Positions 1 through 7,209 of a stretch of DNA of 55,132 nucleotides are shown here, one piece after another; position 1 is the stretch's first letter, and each line of letters begins with the position of its first letter. This stretch comes from Bacillota bacterium (GTDB lineage: Bacteria; Bacillota; Clostridia; Lachnospirales; Lachnospiraceae), in NCBI GenBank assembly GCA_029226935.1, contig JAQXYZ010000110.1, forward strand, positions 1 to 55,132, written 5' to 3'. The notes under the pieces were generated by a model. That model made no database searches and was not told the DNA's origin. It worked only from the letters and a program-made list of their open reading frames with translations. The position numbers and the translations under genes are program-made.

Positions 1-2
1 GG

Positions 3-98
3 AAGGATGGAAAGCCTCAAAAATGGTATTATGCGATTCCTATCGTGGCAATCTGGTTTTTGATTATTTGGTTAATCATAAAGGCTTTTGGGTTGTAG
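3..98 (+). CDS. C-terminal end of a membrane protein (partial)
   Basis: The window opens inside this reading frame, which runs 31 codons to a TAG stop. The visible tail begins with charged residues (KDGKPQK). It continues into a hydrophobic helix of about 20 residues rich in I, W, L and V, ending in IIKAFGL. This looks like the last membrane-spanning segment of a small membrane protein. The other two frames are less convincing because they lack this pattern. The family cannot be named from so short a tail. Confidence 0.5.
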   Translation, partial: KDGKPQKWYYAIPIVAIWFLIIWLIIKAFGL

Positions 99-152
99 TA
101 AATAGAAGTTAACTGATACAATTCAATTTTGGGGAGTGACAGATAAAAATGG

Positions 153-232
153 ATTGACCAAGCTCTTTAGTGCGAGGAATGCTTCTTGCTTAAAGGGTAA
201 GAAGATGAACGAAAGATACAGAGAAATAAGAA
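153..232 (+). repeat. 80-bp repeat, copy A, upstream of the first methyltransferase gene
   Basis: This stretch aligns without gaps to 1073-1152, with about 65 of 80 positions identical by eye. The reading frame starting at TTG 154 encodes LTKLF..ASCLKGK..ERYR.IR and stops at 256-258, overlapping the ATG of the next gene as ATGA. Differences between the copies are often third-position synonymous. A small hairpin (CTTGC at 187-191 with GGTAAG just after) is also kept. I do not recognise the element family. Confidence 0.75.
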
Positions 233-254
233 GTTTACAGCGAGGTAAAAGTTT

Positions 255-1019
255 ATGAATAACTATAATGAAGTGAAAAAATCATTTGGTACACAAGCAG
301 AGAAATTTGCTTCATATCATATGTCTAAGGCAGAATATACCGATTATTTGATTCGTAGTATTCAGGCAAAGGGCAATGAACATGCATTGGAGGTTGCTGC
401 TGGAACCTGTATATGTGGAAGAGCAGTGGCTCCTTATGTTAAGGACATTACTTGTTTGGATTTGACAGAAGCAATGTTGGAGCAGGGAAAAAAACTGGCA
501 AAGCAAGAAGGTATTCAGAACATATCATTTGTATCGGGGAATGCGGAATGCTTACCTTTTGAAGATGAAACATTTGACCTTGTGATTACAAGACTTTCAT
601 TGCACCATTTTGTTGAGCCTGAAAAGCCTTTTCGGGAGATGCAACGAGTTTTGAAAAAAGGTGGAAAACTTGTTATTTGGGATATGGTAGCGACTACAGA
701 AGAATTGCGTGAAACTAATGACGCTATTGAAACGATGCGTGATAACTCACATACAAGAATACTTAGCAGAGAAGAATTTGAAGCATTGTTTGAGGATGCT
801 TTTGAGCTTCAGCTTGAAGAAACAACACTTGTTCCTGTAAATCTACAAAGTTGGATGGATTTGACAAGTACACCAGAGGATATTCAAAAAGATATTATTG
901 ATAAAATGGAATACGATTTGAATGGTGGAGATAAAACAGGTTTTAATCCCTATATCAAGGAGGGACAAATATGCTTTGACCATAGGTGGTTATTGCTGAT
1001 TGGAAAAAAGGAAAACTAA
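255..1019 (+). CDS. Class I SAM-dependent methyltransferase (UbiE/Methyltransf_11 type)
   Basis: This 254-residue protein has a Rossmann-type S-adenosylmethionine fold. Motif I reads LEVAAGTCICG (about residues 45-55). The acidic residue at the end of strand 2 is D69 in CLDLTEAM. NAECLPFEDETFDLV (96-110) is the usual adenine-contacting loop, and RVLKKGGKLVI (131-141) is the conserved post-motif III segment. Members of this family methylate small molecules, and the substrate cannot be told from sequence. The ATG at 255 has an AGGT ribosome site about 8 bases upstream. The gene is A/T-rich and stands alone behind repeat copy A, whose short frame ends in an ATGA overlap with this start. This suggests it arrived as a single-gene unit. 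Family assignment is secure; function is open. Confidence 0.85.
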   Translation: MNNYNEVKKSFGTQAEKFASYHMSKAEYTDYLIRSIQAKGNEHALEVAAGTCICGRAVAPYVKDITCLDLTEAMLEQGKKLAKQEGIQNISFVSGNAECLPFEDETFDLVITRLSLHHFVEPEKPFREMQRVLKKGGKLVIWDMVATTEELRETNDAIETMRDNSHTRILSREEFEALFEDAFELQLEETTLVPVNLQSWMDLTSTPEDIQKDIIDKMEYDLNGGDKTGFNPYIKEGQICFDHRWLLLIGKKEN

Positions 1020-1072
1020 TCCCCATTTATCAAGAAAAAGAAACTTTCAGTTTGTAAGAGCGACAAATCCCA

Positions 1073-1152
1073 ATTGACCGAGCTCTTTAGAACGAGGGAT
1101 GCGTCTTGTCTGAAAGGCAAGAGGTTAAGCGAAAGATACAGAAAAATAAGAA
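1073..1152 (+). repeat. 80-bp repeat, copy B, upstream of the second methyltransferase gene
   Basis: This is the partner of 153-232, of the same length and about four fifths identical. Its short frame reads LTELF..ASCLKGK..ERYR.IR and ends in TAA at 1155-1157. The hairpin arms are CTTGTC and GGCAAG (1106-1122), with pairing kept relative to copy A despite base changes. Similarity of the frame extends upstream into an (S/T)DK motif. Codon changes such as GCT/GCG, TGC/TGT, TTA/CTG and GGT/GGC are synonymous, which favours a translated peptide over a purely RNA element. Confidence 0.75.
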
Positions 1153-1168
1153 TTTAATGAGGTGGTGT

Positions 1169-1786
1169 ATGAGCAACCCATGGGAAGAAATAGATTTAAA
1201 CGATTATGAAAGTCATATGAGTTTGGAGAATGTTTATCAACTCCAAACCATGAATCAAATGATGAAAGAACAGTTTTATACATATAGCGTAGAGTCAATT
1301 ATGATTTTGGGAGTGGCTGGTGGTAATGGATTAGAACATCTAAGTAAAGATCATTTTAGAACTGTGTATGGTGTAGATATCAATTCCAATTACTTAGATG
1401 AGTGTAGAAAAAGATACCCTGAATTAGAAGGCGCATTTGATACGATTTGTGTTGATTTATTGAGTGATGACTTGAATTTACCATATTCAGATTTGCTGGT
1501 TGCTAATTTGTTAATTGAATACATTGGCTATGAATGCTTTCAAAGGGTTGTAAAACTTGTAAAACCAAAACATGTGTCTTGTATCATACAAATAAATACA
1601 GAAAAATCTTTTGTATCTGAAACACCGTATTTGCATGTTTTTGACCGCTTGGATGAAGTACATCATCAGATGGAAGAAAATGCTCTTATAAGACATATGC
1701 AGGAGATTGGGTATACAGAAGAGTTAATGAAAGAAAGAGATTTACCAAATGGTAAGAAATTAGTGAGGATTGATTTCGCGAAATAA
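1169..1786 (+). CDS. Class I SAM-dependent methyltransferase
   Basis: The 205-residue product has a SAM-binding glycine motif, ILGVAGGNGL (about residues 46-55). The matching acidic residue is D70 in YGVDINSNYL. It is not closely similar to the methyltransferase at 255, so the two are not a simple duplication. The frame is open upstream to a TTG at 1106 inside the repeat, and an ATG at 1157 overlaps the stop of the short repeat frame as TAATG. I chose ATG 1169 because GAGGTGG lies 5 bases before it. The gene is A/T-rich and likely a horizontally acquired single-gene unit. Substrate is unknown. Confidence 0.8.
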   Translation: MSNPWEEIDLNDYESHMSLENVYQLQTMNQMMKEQFYTYSVESIMILGVAGGNGLEHLSKDHFRTVYGVDINSNYLDECRKRYPELEGAFDTICVDLLSDDLNLPYSDLLVANLLIEYIGYECFQRVVKLVKPKHVSCIIQINTEKSFVSETPYLHVFDRLDEVHHQMEENALIRHMQEIGYTEELMKERDLPNGKKLVRIDFAK

Positions 1787-1836
1787 ATCCCAAGCTTTAT
1801 ATGGGGCAAATATTAGATTATAGGGGATAGCGTTAT

Positions 1837-2376
1837 ATGAAAAGATATATCGCCTTGTTAAGGGGAATAAATATAAGTGGAAAAAATAAGGTGGCAATGT
1901 CTGAATTAAAAGAGGGATTTACAGAGCTTGGTTTTGCAGAGGTTACCACATACCTCAATAGCGGGAATGTCATTTTTTCAAGTGCTGTTGATGATGAAAA
2001 TATTCTTGTAAATAAAATCAAACCAATGATAAAAGACAGATTCAATTTAGATATACCGGTTTTTATTGTGTTGCAGGAAAAATTAAGAGAACTGTTAAGT
2101 AAAGCACCTGATTGGTGGGGAGATGATAATAAAGAAATATACGACAACCTTATATTTATTATGCCACCATTATCTTGTGAAGAAATTTATAATGAAATTG
2201 GAAATCCTAAAGAGGAATATGAGAAAGTATATAATTACCAAAATGTCATTTTTTGGTCATTTAGCCGGAAGGACTATCAAAAGACAAATTGGTGGTCAAA
2301 GACTGCCAGCTCAAATATAAGCGACAAAATTACAATTCGAACAGCAAATACCGTAAGAAAAATAGTGGGTATGTAA
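1837..2376 (+). CDS. DUF1697 family protein
   Basis: The 179-residue protein begins MKRYIALLRGINISGKNKV, the hallmark of the DUF1697 family. It continues with the conserved LNSGNVIFSS block (about residues 41-50) and ends with a TIRTANTVRKI segment, also typical. The length matches full family members, so the gene looks intact. Family members are small cytoplasmic alpha/beta proteins with no established biochemical role. The gene lies 50 bases after the methyltransferase gene in the same orientation. It shares the A/T-rich composition of this accessory stretch and is probably part of the same set of acquired single genes. Confidence 0.85.
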   Translation: MKRYIALLRGINISGKNKVAMSELKEGFTELGFAEVTTYLNSGNVIFSSAVDDENILVNKIKPMIKDRFNLDIPVFIVLQEKLRELLSKAPDWWGDDNKEIYDNLIFIMPPLSCEEIYNEIGNPKEEYEKVYNYQNVIFWSFSRKDYQKTNWWSKTASSNISDKITIRTANTVRKIVGM

Positions 2377-2418
2377 TATATAGATCAAACCCAATTAAGT
2401 GAAAAGGATATAAGAAAA

Positions 2419-3024
2419 ATGAATGTATTGATAGTATATTGTCATCCAAGCAAAAACAGTTTTACATATCAGGTTAAGGAAGCCTTTGCAAGAGGATTAG
2501 CCGAAGCAGGGCACTCTTATGAAATTTCTGATTTATACGCAATGAATTTTAACCCAATCATGTCAGAAGAAGAGTATACCAGAGAAGCTTTTTATCATGG
2601 TGAAACTCCAATAAGTGAGGATGTGTCTGTGGAGCAGAAAAAAATTAACGCGGCAGATATAATCGCATTTATTTATCCTGATTTTTGGACAGCTTCGCCT
2701 GCAATGCTTGAAGGATGGTTTCAGAGGGTATGGACATATGGTTTTGCATATGGAGATAACCCGACGATGAAGGTTCTTGATAAAGCAATATTTTTGATGA
2801 CAATGGGCGGATCATTGGCGGATGAAATCAGAAAAATACAAGTAGAAGCCATGCAAACAGTTATGATAGGAGATCGAATGAGAACCAGAGCAAAGAAATG
2901 TGAAATGTATGTATTTGACGAAATGACAAGAGGCTACAACAATGACGTAAATCGTGAGGAGAGAATTGGCAGATTTACTAAGAAAGCTTATGAGATAGGA
3001 AAAAAATTGGATGGCAATGTATGA
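2419..3024 (+). CDS. NAD(P)H dehydrogenase (quinone), flavodoxin-fold (NQO1/KefF-like)
   Basis: The 201-residue protein starts with strand 1 followed by the flavin phosphate loop (IVYCHPSKNSFTYQV, about residues 4-18). It has the IIAFIYPDFWTASPAMLEGW block (about 80-99) and the FAYG segment that follow in NQO1/KefF-type NAD(P)H:quinone oxidoreductases. Such enzymes use FMN or FAD for two-electron reduction of quinones or other electrophiles in the cytosol. The gene follows DUF1697 by 42 bases. A short upstream sequence resembles the tail of the 80-bp repeats. The exact substrate is unknown. The family call is firm, and the name of any specific homologue is not. Confidence 0.8.
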   Translation: MNVLIVYCHPSKNSFTYQVKEAFARGLAEAGHSYEISDLYAMNFNPIMSEEEYTREAFYHGETPISEDVSVEQKKINAADIIAFIYPDFWTASPAMLEGWFQRVWTYGFAYGDNPTMKVLDKAIFLMTMGGSLADEIRKIQVEAMQTVMIGDRMRTRAKKCEMYVFDEMTRGYNNDVNREERIGRFTKKAYEIGKKLDGNV

Positions 3025-3039
3025 AGGGAAAATAATACT

Positions 3040-3579
3040 ATGAAACATAGTGGCACGCAAACAATAGAAACACCACGTCTTTTGTTAAGAAGATTTGTGC
3101 ATGAAGACTGTAGTGATATGATGAAAAACTGGATAGCGAATCCCAAAGTGCAGTTTGAATATGGCGAACCAATTTATACAACACATTTGCAAATTGACGA
3201 TTTGTTAAGTGAATGGTGTAATAATTATAAGAAATCCGATTTCTACAGGTGGGCGATCATTGAAAAAGAACATAATGAAAATATCGGACAAATAGCTTTT
3301 TGCAAAGTTTATTCGGATTGTCAAACTGCTGAAATAGAATATTGCATAGGTGAAGCTTTTTGGGGGATGGGTTATGCTGTTGAAGCATTATCAGCTGTCA
3401 TCAATTTTGCCTTTAATCATACGGATTTTTGCAAACTTGAGGCATATCATAGAGTCGAAAATTCGAAGTCGGGCAGAGTGTTGGAAAAGTCGGCAATGCA
3501 TATTACTGATAATGTTCAGCGATTTATCAGAGAAAATACATTACCTGAAGGTAAAGTATGCTATTGTATAACAAAGTGA
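3040..3579 (+). CDS. GNAT N-acetyltransferase (RimJ/RimL type)
   Basis: The 179-residue protein opens with TIETPRLLLRRFVHEDCSDM, the classic start of RimJ/RimL-type acetyltransferases. ENIGQIAFCKV and AEIEYCIGEAFWGMGYAVEAL carry the central beta strands and the acetyl-CoA pyrophosphate loop (motif A, here GMGYA). The later VENSKSGRVLEKSAM segment is motif B. These enzymes acetylate amino groups of proteins, antibiotics or small amines. The start at 3040 lies 15 bases after the previous stop, with an AAGGGA ribosome site overlapping that junction. It is the last A/T-rich accessory gene before argC. The substrate is not predictable. Confidence 0.82.
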   Translation: MKHSGTQTIETPRLLLRRFVHEDCSDMMKNWIANPKVQFEYGEPIYTTHLQIDDLLSEWCNNYKKSDFYRWAIIEKEHNENIGQIAFCKVYSDCQTAEIEYCIGEAFWGMGYAVEALSAVINFAFNHTDFCKLEAYHRVENSKSGRVLEKSAMHITDNVQRFIRENTLPEGKVCYCITK

Positions 3580-3637
3580 TTAATTCATGGAAAAGAAGAT
3601 ATATATTTTGACTAAAAAGTGCTAGAGGAGAAAAAAT

Positions 3638-4591
3638 ATGAGCAACAAGACAAAGATTTTTATTGACGGAAGTGAAGGAACTACAGGCTTAAGAATTCAT
3701 GAGCGTTTTGCAGGAAGAGATGATATTGAACTTCTTCCCATTGCATCTGAACTCAGAAAGGATGTTGCAGAGAGAAAGAGACTGATTAACGAGTCGGATA
3801 TTACATTTCTTTGCTTGCCGGATGATGCTGCAAGGGAGTCAGTAAGCCTTGTGGAAAATGAAAATGTAAAAATAATCGATACTTCAACTGCCCACAGAAC
3901 GGAAGCAGGATGGGCATACGGTTTCCCTGAATTATCTGATGTACATAGACAGAAAATAAAGGAAGGAAAACGGATTGCAGTGCCGGGCTGTTATGCTACG
4001 GGCTTTATCACGATTATTTATCCACTGATTGCAGGAGGCATCCTGCCTAAAGATTACCCGGTGTCGGCATTTGCCCTGTCAGGCTACTCAGGAGCAGGCA
4101 AAAAGACCATAGCGGTTTATGAAGCAGAAGACAGAGACAAAGAGCTTGATGCGCCGAGAGAGTATGCACTTACCCAGAAGCATAAGCATTTAAAGGAAAT
4201 GCAGAAAATTACCGGGCTTAACAGGACACCGCTGTTTTCTCCTATTATTTGCGATTATTATAGCGGTATGCTGCTTACCACGCCTTTTTATACAGATATG
4301 CTCTTAGGAGGGCAGAACCCGGAGAGGCTTCATGAGTTTTTAACAGATTATTATGCCGGCGAACAATTTGTGAAGGTAATGCCTTTTGGAAAGGAAGCTG
4401 ATTACAAGGGCTTTCTTGCAGGAAATGCCTGCTCAGGCTGGGATGGAATAGAAATCTATGTAACAGGAAATGAGGACAGGGTACTGGTAAGCACCCGGTT
4501 TGACAATTTAGGAAAGGGCGCTTCCGGTGCTGCCATCCAGTGCCTCAATATTATGCTTGGATGCGAAGAGGATAAGGGGCTGAATCTTTAG
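3638..4591 (+). CDS. argC: N-acetyl-gamma-glutamyl-phosphate reductase
   Basis: ArgC reduces N-acetylglutamyl-5-phosphate to the semialdehyde with NADPH, the third step of arginine synthesis. The 317-residue length fits the short form of the enzyme. Visible features are the N-terminal nucleotide-binding segment with GSEGTTGLRIHERF, the substrate-site DTSTAHRT, and the active-site block PGCYATG with catalytic Cys at about residue 118. ALSGYSGAGKKT follows. AGAGGAG lies 7 bases before the ATG. The gene overlaps the next by one base (TAG/GTG), so they are probably co-translated. Composition is clearly less A/T-rich than the genes before it. ArgJ, argB and argD follow only after intervening accessory genes. 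Confidence 0.95.
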   Translation: MSNKTKIFIDGSEGTTGLRIHERFAGRDDIELLPIASELRKDVAERKRLINESDITFLCLPDDAARESVSLVENENVKIIDTSTAHRTEAGWAYGFPELSDVHRQKIKEGKRIAVPGCYATGFITIIYPLIAGGILPKDYPVSAFALSGYSGAGKKTIAVYEAEDRDKELDAPREYALTQKHKHLKEMQKITGLNRTPLFSPIICDYYSGMLLTTPFYTDMLLGGQNPERLHEFLTDYYAGEQFVKVMPFGKEADYKGFLAGNACSGWDGIEIYVTGNEDRVLVSTRFDNLGKGASGAAIQCLNIMLGCEEDKGLNL

Positions 4592-5157
4592 TGATGAATG
4601 AATTGATACATGATACTACTTTATATGAAAACATTCCCTCCGAAGAGGGAAGATTGCCAAGGGAAATGGAAGTATATAAGCTGCTTGAGCAGCTAAATAT
4701 TCCTTTTAAAAGAATGGATCACGAGCCAATGGCTACCATAGAGGCATGTCAGGGAGTGGACAAAATACTGGGGATACATATGTGCAAGAATTTGTTTTTG
4801 TGCAACAGTCAGAAGACAGTTTTTTATCTGCTTATGATGCCGGGCGAAAAGAAGTTTAAAACGAAAGAGGTATCCAAACAGATCGGAAGCGCCAGACTTT
4901 CCTTTGCACCGGAGGAATTTATGGAGGAATATTTACATATCTCACCGGGTGCAGTGAGTGTTATGGGGCTTATGAACGACAAGGATAATCATGTAAATCT
5001 GTTGATTGATGAGGATGTGCTTAAGGAAGAATTTCTCGGATGCCACCCTTGCGTGAATACTGCAAGCTTAAGGCTTAAGACCAGTGATGTAATTGAAAAG
5101 TTTCTTCCTTTTACAGCGCATGAGTATCAGCCAGTGCATTTAACCGGAGAGGATTAA
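4591..5157 (+). CDS. Prolyl-tRNA editing protein ProX/PrdX (YbaK/aa-tRNA deacylase domain)
   Basis: This 188-residue free-standing editing-domain protein probably hydrolyses mischarged tRNA, for example Ala- or Cys-tRNA(Pro), in trans to prolyl-tRNA synthetase. Diagnostic blocks are FKRMDHEPMATIEACQGVD near the start, a central KNLFLCNSQKTVFYL strand pair, and GCHPCVNTASLRL near the end. All three are typical of the PrdX/ProX branch. GTG 4591 overlaps the argC stop by one base, and ATG 4594 is an equally possible start. Its composition matches argC, so this pair is probably ancestral here. A link to arginine synthesis is positional only. Confidence 0.85.
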   Translation: MMNELIHDTTLYENIPSEEGRLPREMEVYKLLEQLNIPFKRMDHEPMATIEACQGVDKILGIHMCKNLFLCNSQKTVFYLLMMPGEKKFKTKEVSKQIGSARLSFAPEEFMEEYLHISPGAVSVMGLMNDKDNHVNLLIDEDVLKEEFLGCHPCVNTASLRLKTSDVIEKFLPFTAHEYQPVHLTGED

Positions 5158-5234
5158 GGCTGTATGGCAGATCGTGAACAGGCAAGTAATAGGGCGGGCA
5201 GAGAATTTAAACAGAGAAAAGGTTGAAAATAGTT

Positions 5235-5681
5235 ATGGAAATCAGAACAATGACGATAGAGGATTATGATGGCGTGCATGCTCTTTGGATGAGCATTAAA
5301 GGATTTGCAATCAGAAGTATTGATGATTCAAGAATTGGAGTAGAACGTTTTCTTCGAAGAAATCCCACTGCCAGCGTGGTGGCTGTGGAGGATGGAAGGA
5401 TTGTAGGCAGCATTCTCTGTGGTCACGATGGAAGACGGGGATGTCTTTATCATGTGTGTGTTCATGAGGACTATCGCATGAGAGGCATTGGAAAGAGCAT
5501 GGTGGTTCACTGCATGAAGGAACTGGAAAAGGAGCAGATCAGTAAGGTATCCTTGATTGCTTTTACGCAAAATGACATTGGAAATGCCTTTTGGAAGGAA
5601 ATCGGCTGGACAAAGCGAGAGGATTTGAATTATTATGATTTTACTTTAAATAAAGAAAATATAGTGAATTATAATAAGTGA
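5235..5681 (+). CDS. GNAT N-acetyltransferase
   Basis: The 148-residue protein has the compact GNAT layout. MEIRTMTIEDYDGVHALW is the first strand and helix. AVEDGRIVGSILCGHDG is the central hairpin. VCVHEDYRMRGIGKSMV carries the acetyl-CoA loop (R-x-x-G-I-G). AFTQNDIGNAFWKEIGW is the motif B region. Substrate is unknown. A TTG at 5223 extends the frame by four codons. I prefer ATG 5235 because TTG would sit almost on the AAAAGG ribosome site. Composition is intermediate, closer to argC than to the following Nudix gene. Confidence 0.85.
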   Translation: MEIRTMTIEDYDGVHALWMSIKGFAIRSIDDSRIGVERFLRRNPTASVVAVEDGRIVGSILCGHDGRRGCLYHVCVHEDYRMRGIGKSMVVHCMKELEKEQISKVSLIAFTQNDIGNAFWKEIGWTKREDLNYYDFTLNKENIVNYNK

Positions 5682-5715
5682 AAGATTTGCAAATAAGAAT
5701 TTTTGGGGTGCGTTG

Positions 5716-6234
5716 ATGAGACAACTATTGGAAATAGATTTACAAGATTATGAAAATTGCGATAGCGTATTTAGTAGACCATCTGTAAGAGGAATTATTC
5801 TCAAAGATGATAACAAAATTGCACTTGTTTACAGTGAGAAGGAAAAATATTACAAATTTCCGGGTGGAGGGATTCACAAGGATGAAGATAAGAAAGAAGC
5901 TCTTATTAGAGAGGTTAGGGAAGAGGTTGGGTTAATTGTTATTCCTGAATCTATATGTGAATTTGGAAGTGTAATGCGTAGGCAAAAAAGTAACGTTTCA
6001 CCAAATACAATCTTTGAACAGGAAAATTTTTACTATACGTGTAAAACAAAAAATCGGATTGTAGACCAAGACTTAGATTATTATGAAGCAGAAGCAGGAT
6101 TTACGCTTAGGTTTGTTAGTTTGGATGAGGCAATTCGTGTTAATTCAGCATATAAAAGTGAAGATTATTTTAATGAGATAATGATTATGAGAGAAACAAA
6201 AGTGTTACAGATGATTAAAGATGCAGTTCAATGA
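5716..6234 (+). CDS. Nudix hydrolase
   Basis: The 172-residue protein contains a complete Nudix box between about residues 55 and 77. The pattern is G, five residues, E, seven residues, REVREEVGL, with all the metal-binding glutamates present. Nudix enzymes cleave nucleoside diphosphates linked to another group, and the substrate is unknown. The start is ATG 5716 with GGGGTG about 5 bases upstream. A TTG immediately before it is less likely. The gene is markedly A/T-rich. The junction at 5676-5703 resembles the tail of the 80-bp repeats seen near 230 and 1150, so it may be another acquired unit. Confidence 0.85.
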   Translation: MRQLLEIDLQDYENCDSVFSRPSVRGIILKDDNKIALVYSEKEKYYKFPGGGIHKDEDKKEALIREVREEVGLIVIPESICEFGSVMRRQKSNVSPNTIFEQENFYYTCKTKNRIVDQDLDYYEAEAGFTLRFVSLDEAIRVNSAYKSEDYFNEIMIMRETKVLQMIKDAVQ

Positions 6235-6297
6235 AATTCAATGGAACTCTTATGCAGTATGTTTTAGAAATAATGCATCCGGGAAATGGTCAAATCA

Positions 6298-6435
6298 ATG
6301 AATTTATTTATTAATAATTTCGGTTTGTGGTTGCCTGTGATAATGATTGTTGCCGGAAGAATGATGTGGAAACATTGTCCTAAAGATATCAATCGCATTT
6401 ACAGAACTTGCACTAAAAAGGACATTTACAGATGA
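6298..6435 (+). pseudogene. SdpI-like membrane protein fragment (N-terminal remnant)
   Basis: This 45-codon frame encodes one hydrophobic helix (LWLPVIMIVAGRMMW) followed by KHCPKDINRIYRT. That is the arrangement seen at the start of SdpI/DUF3784-type membrane proteins, where the text normally continues GYRT..SMKN. The similarity ends at RT, and the frame stops a few codons later. It overlaps the next ATG as ATGA (6432-6435). It may be a decayed immunity-type gene whose end was replaced by the flavodoxin gene, or a short expressed peptide coupled to it. The assignment rests on a short match. Confidence 0.5.
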
Positions 6436-7136
6436 AGGAAAAGAAAATAGTTGTAATACATGGACAAAATCATAAGGGCAGCACATGGAATGTGGCAAAT
6501 ATATTATTGCAGGATATTATCTGTGAGAAAGAAGTGAAAGAATTCTTTTTGCCAAGAGATTTAAATCATTTTTGTATAGGGTGTTACAGCTGTCTTGAGG
6601 GTAGGGAAAAGTGCCCGTTTTGGGAAGATAAGAAGCCAATTGATGATGCGATAAATGCGGCTGATCTTCTTATATTAGCAACACCTAATTATTGTATGAT
6701 GCCAAGTGCACCTATGAAAGCATTTCTTGATTTGTTTTTTACTAATTGGTTATCTCATAAGCCTCGTGAAACAATGTTTCAAAAACGTGCTGTTGTGATT
6801 TCAACTGCAGCAGGAGCAGGTGCGGATAAAGCAAATAAGTTAGTGGCGAATAATCTATTCAATTGGGGAATCCCGGAAGTAATCAGGTATGGAATCAGTG
6901 TCAATGCAATGAACTGGAATATGGTACCTGATAAGAAGAAAGATAAAATTGAAAAAGATATGAAGAAGCTGGCTTCAAAACTGTCTAAGAAAACGCCGGT
7001 AAAGGTTGGGATCAAAACTCGTATTCTTTTCTGGTTTTATGGAGGAATGCAAAAAGCAAACTGGGGAGCATCACCATCTGAGAAAGAGTATTGGGAAAGC
7101 AGGGGATGGCTCAATGGGGTCAAACCGTGGAAATAG
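6432..7136 (+). CDS. Flavodoxin-family NAD(P)H-dependent oxidoreductase
   Basis: The 234-residue protein begins with KIVVIHGQNHKGSTWNVAN, the FMN phosphate-binding loop of flavodoxin-like reductases. CIGCYSCLEGREKCPFWEDK is the cysteine-bearing segment common in iron-sulfur-flavoprotein-like relatives. DLLILATPNYCMMPSAPMKAFLDLF is the second flavin-contact region. The C-terminal part (about 180-234) is a less conserved tail with WLNGVKPWK at the end. The protein likely reduces a small molecule using FMN. Its start overlaps the preceding fragment by four bases. A short copy of its central coding sequence reappears at 8279-8312. Confidence 0.78.
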   Translation: MKEKKIVVIHGQNHKGSTWNVANILLQDIICEKEVKEFFLPRDLNHFCIGCYSCLEGREKCPFWEDKKPIDDAINAADLLILATPNYCMMPSAPMKAFLDLFFTNWLSHKPRETMFQKRAVVISTAAGAGADKANKLVANNLFNWGIPEVIRYGISVNAMNWNMVPDKKKDKIEKDMKKLASKLSKKTPVKVGIKTRILFWFYGGMQKANWGASPSEKEYWESRGWLNGVKPWK

Positions 7137-7209
7137 AACTCAACATGCAAGATTTACAGACGTCCATTTGTAAAAATTCTGATAATATTTTATCTGGAGG
7201 TGTTTAGGG

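Noticed and set aside
1070-1160. Integron attC site in the 80-bp repeat (GTTAAGC at 1124-1130 fits GTTRRRY)
   Set aside because: Copy A has no matching GTTRRRY, and neither copy has a partner RYYYAAC arm in a long imperfect palindrome. No integrase is visible.
1106-1168. TTG 1106 as the true start of the second methyltransferase
   Set aside because: It lies inside the repeat with no ribosome site, while ATG 1169 has GAGGTGG 5 bases upstream and begins the conserved region.
3580-3637. ArgR/ARG-box operator before argC
   Set aside because: No sequence close to the ARG-box consensus was found in the short gap; regulation of the arg genes cannot be shown.
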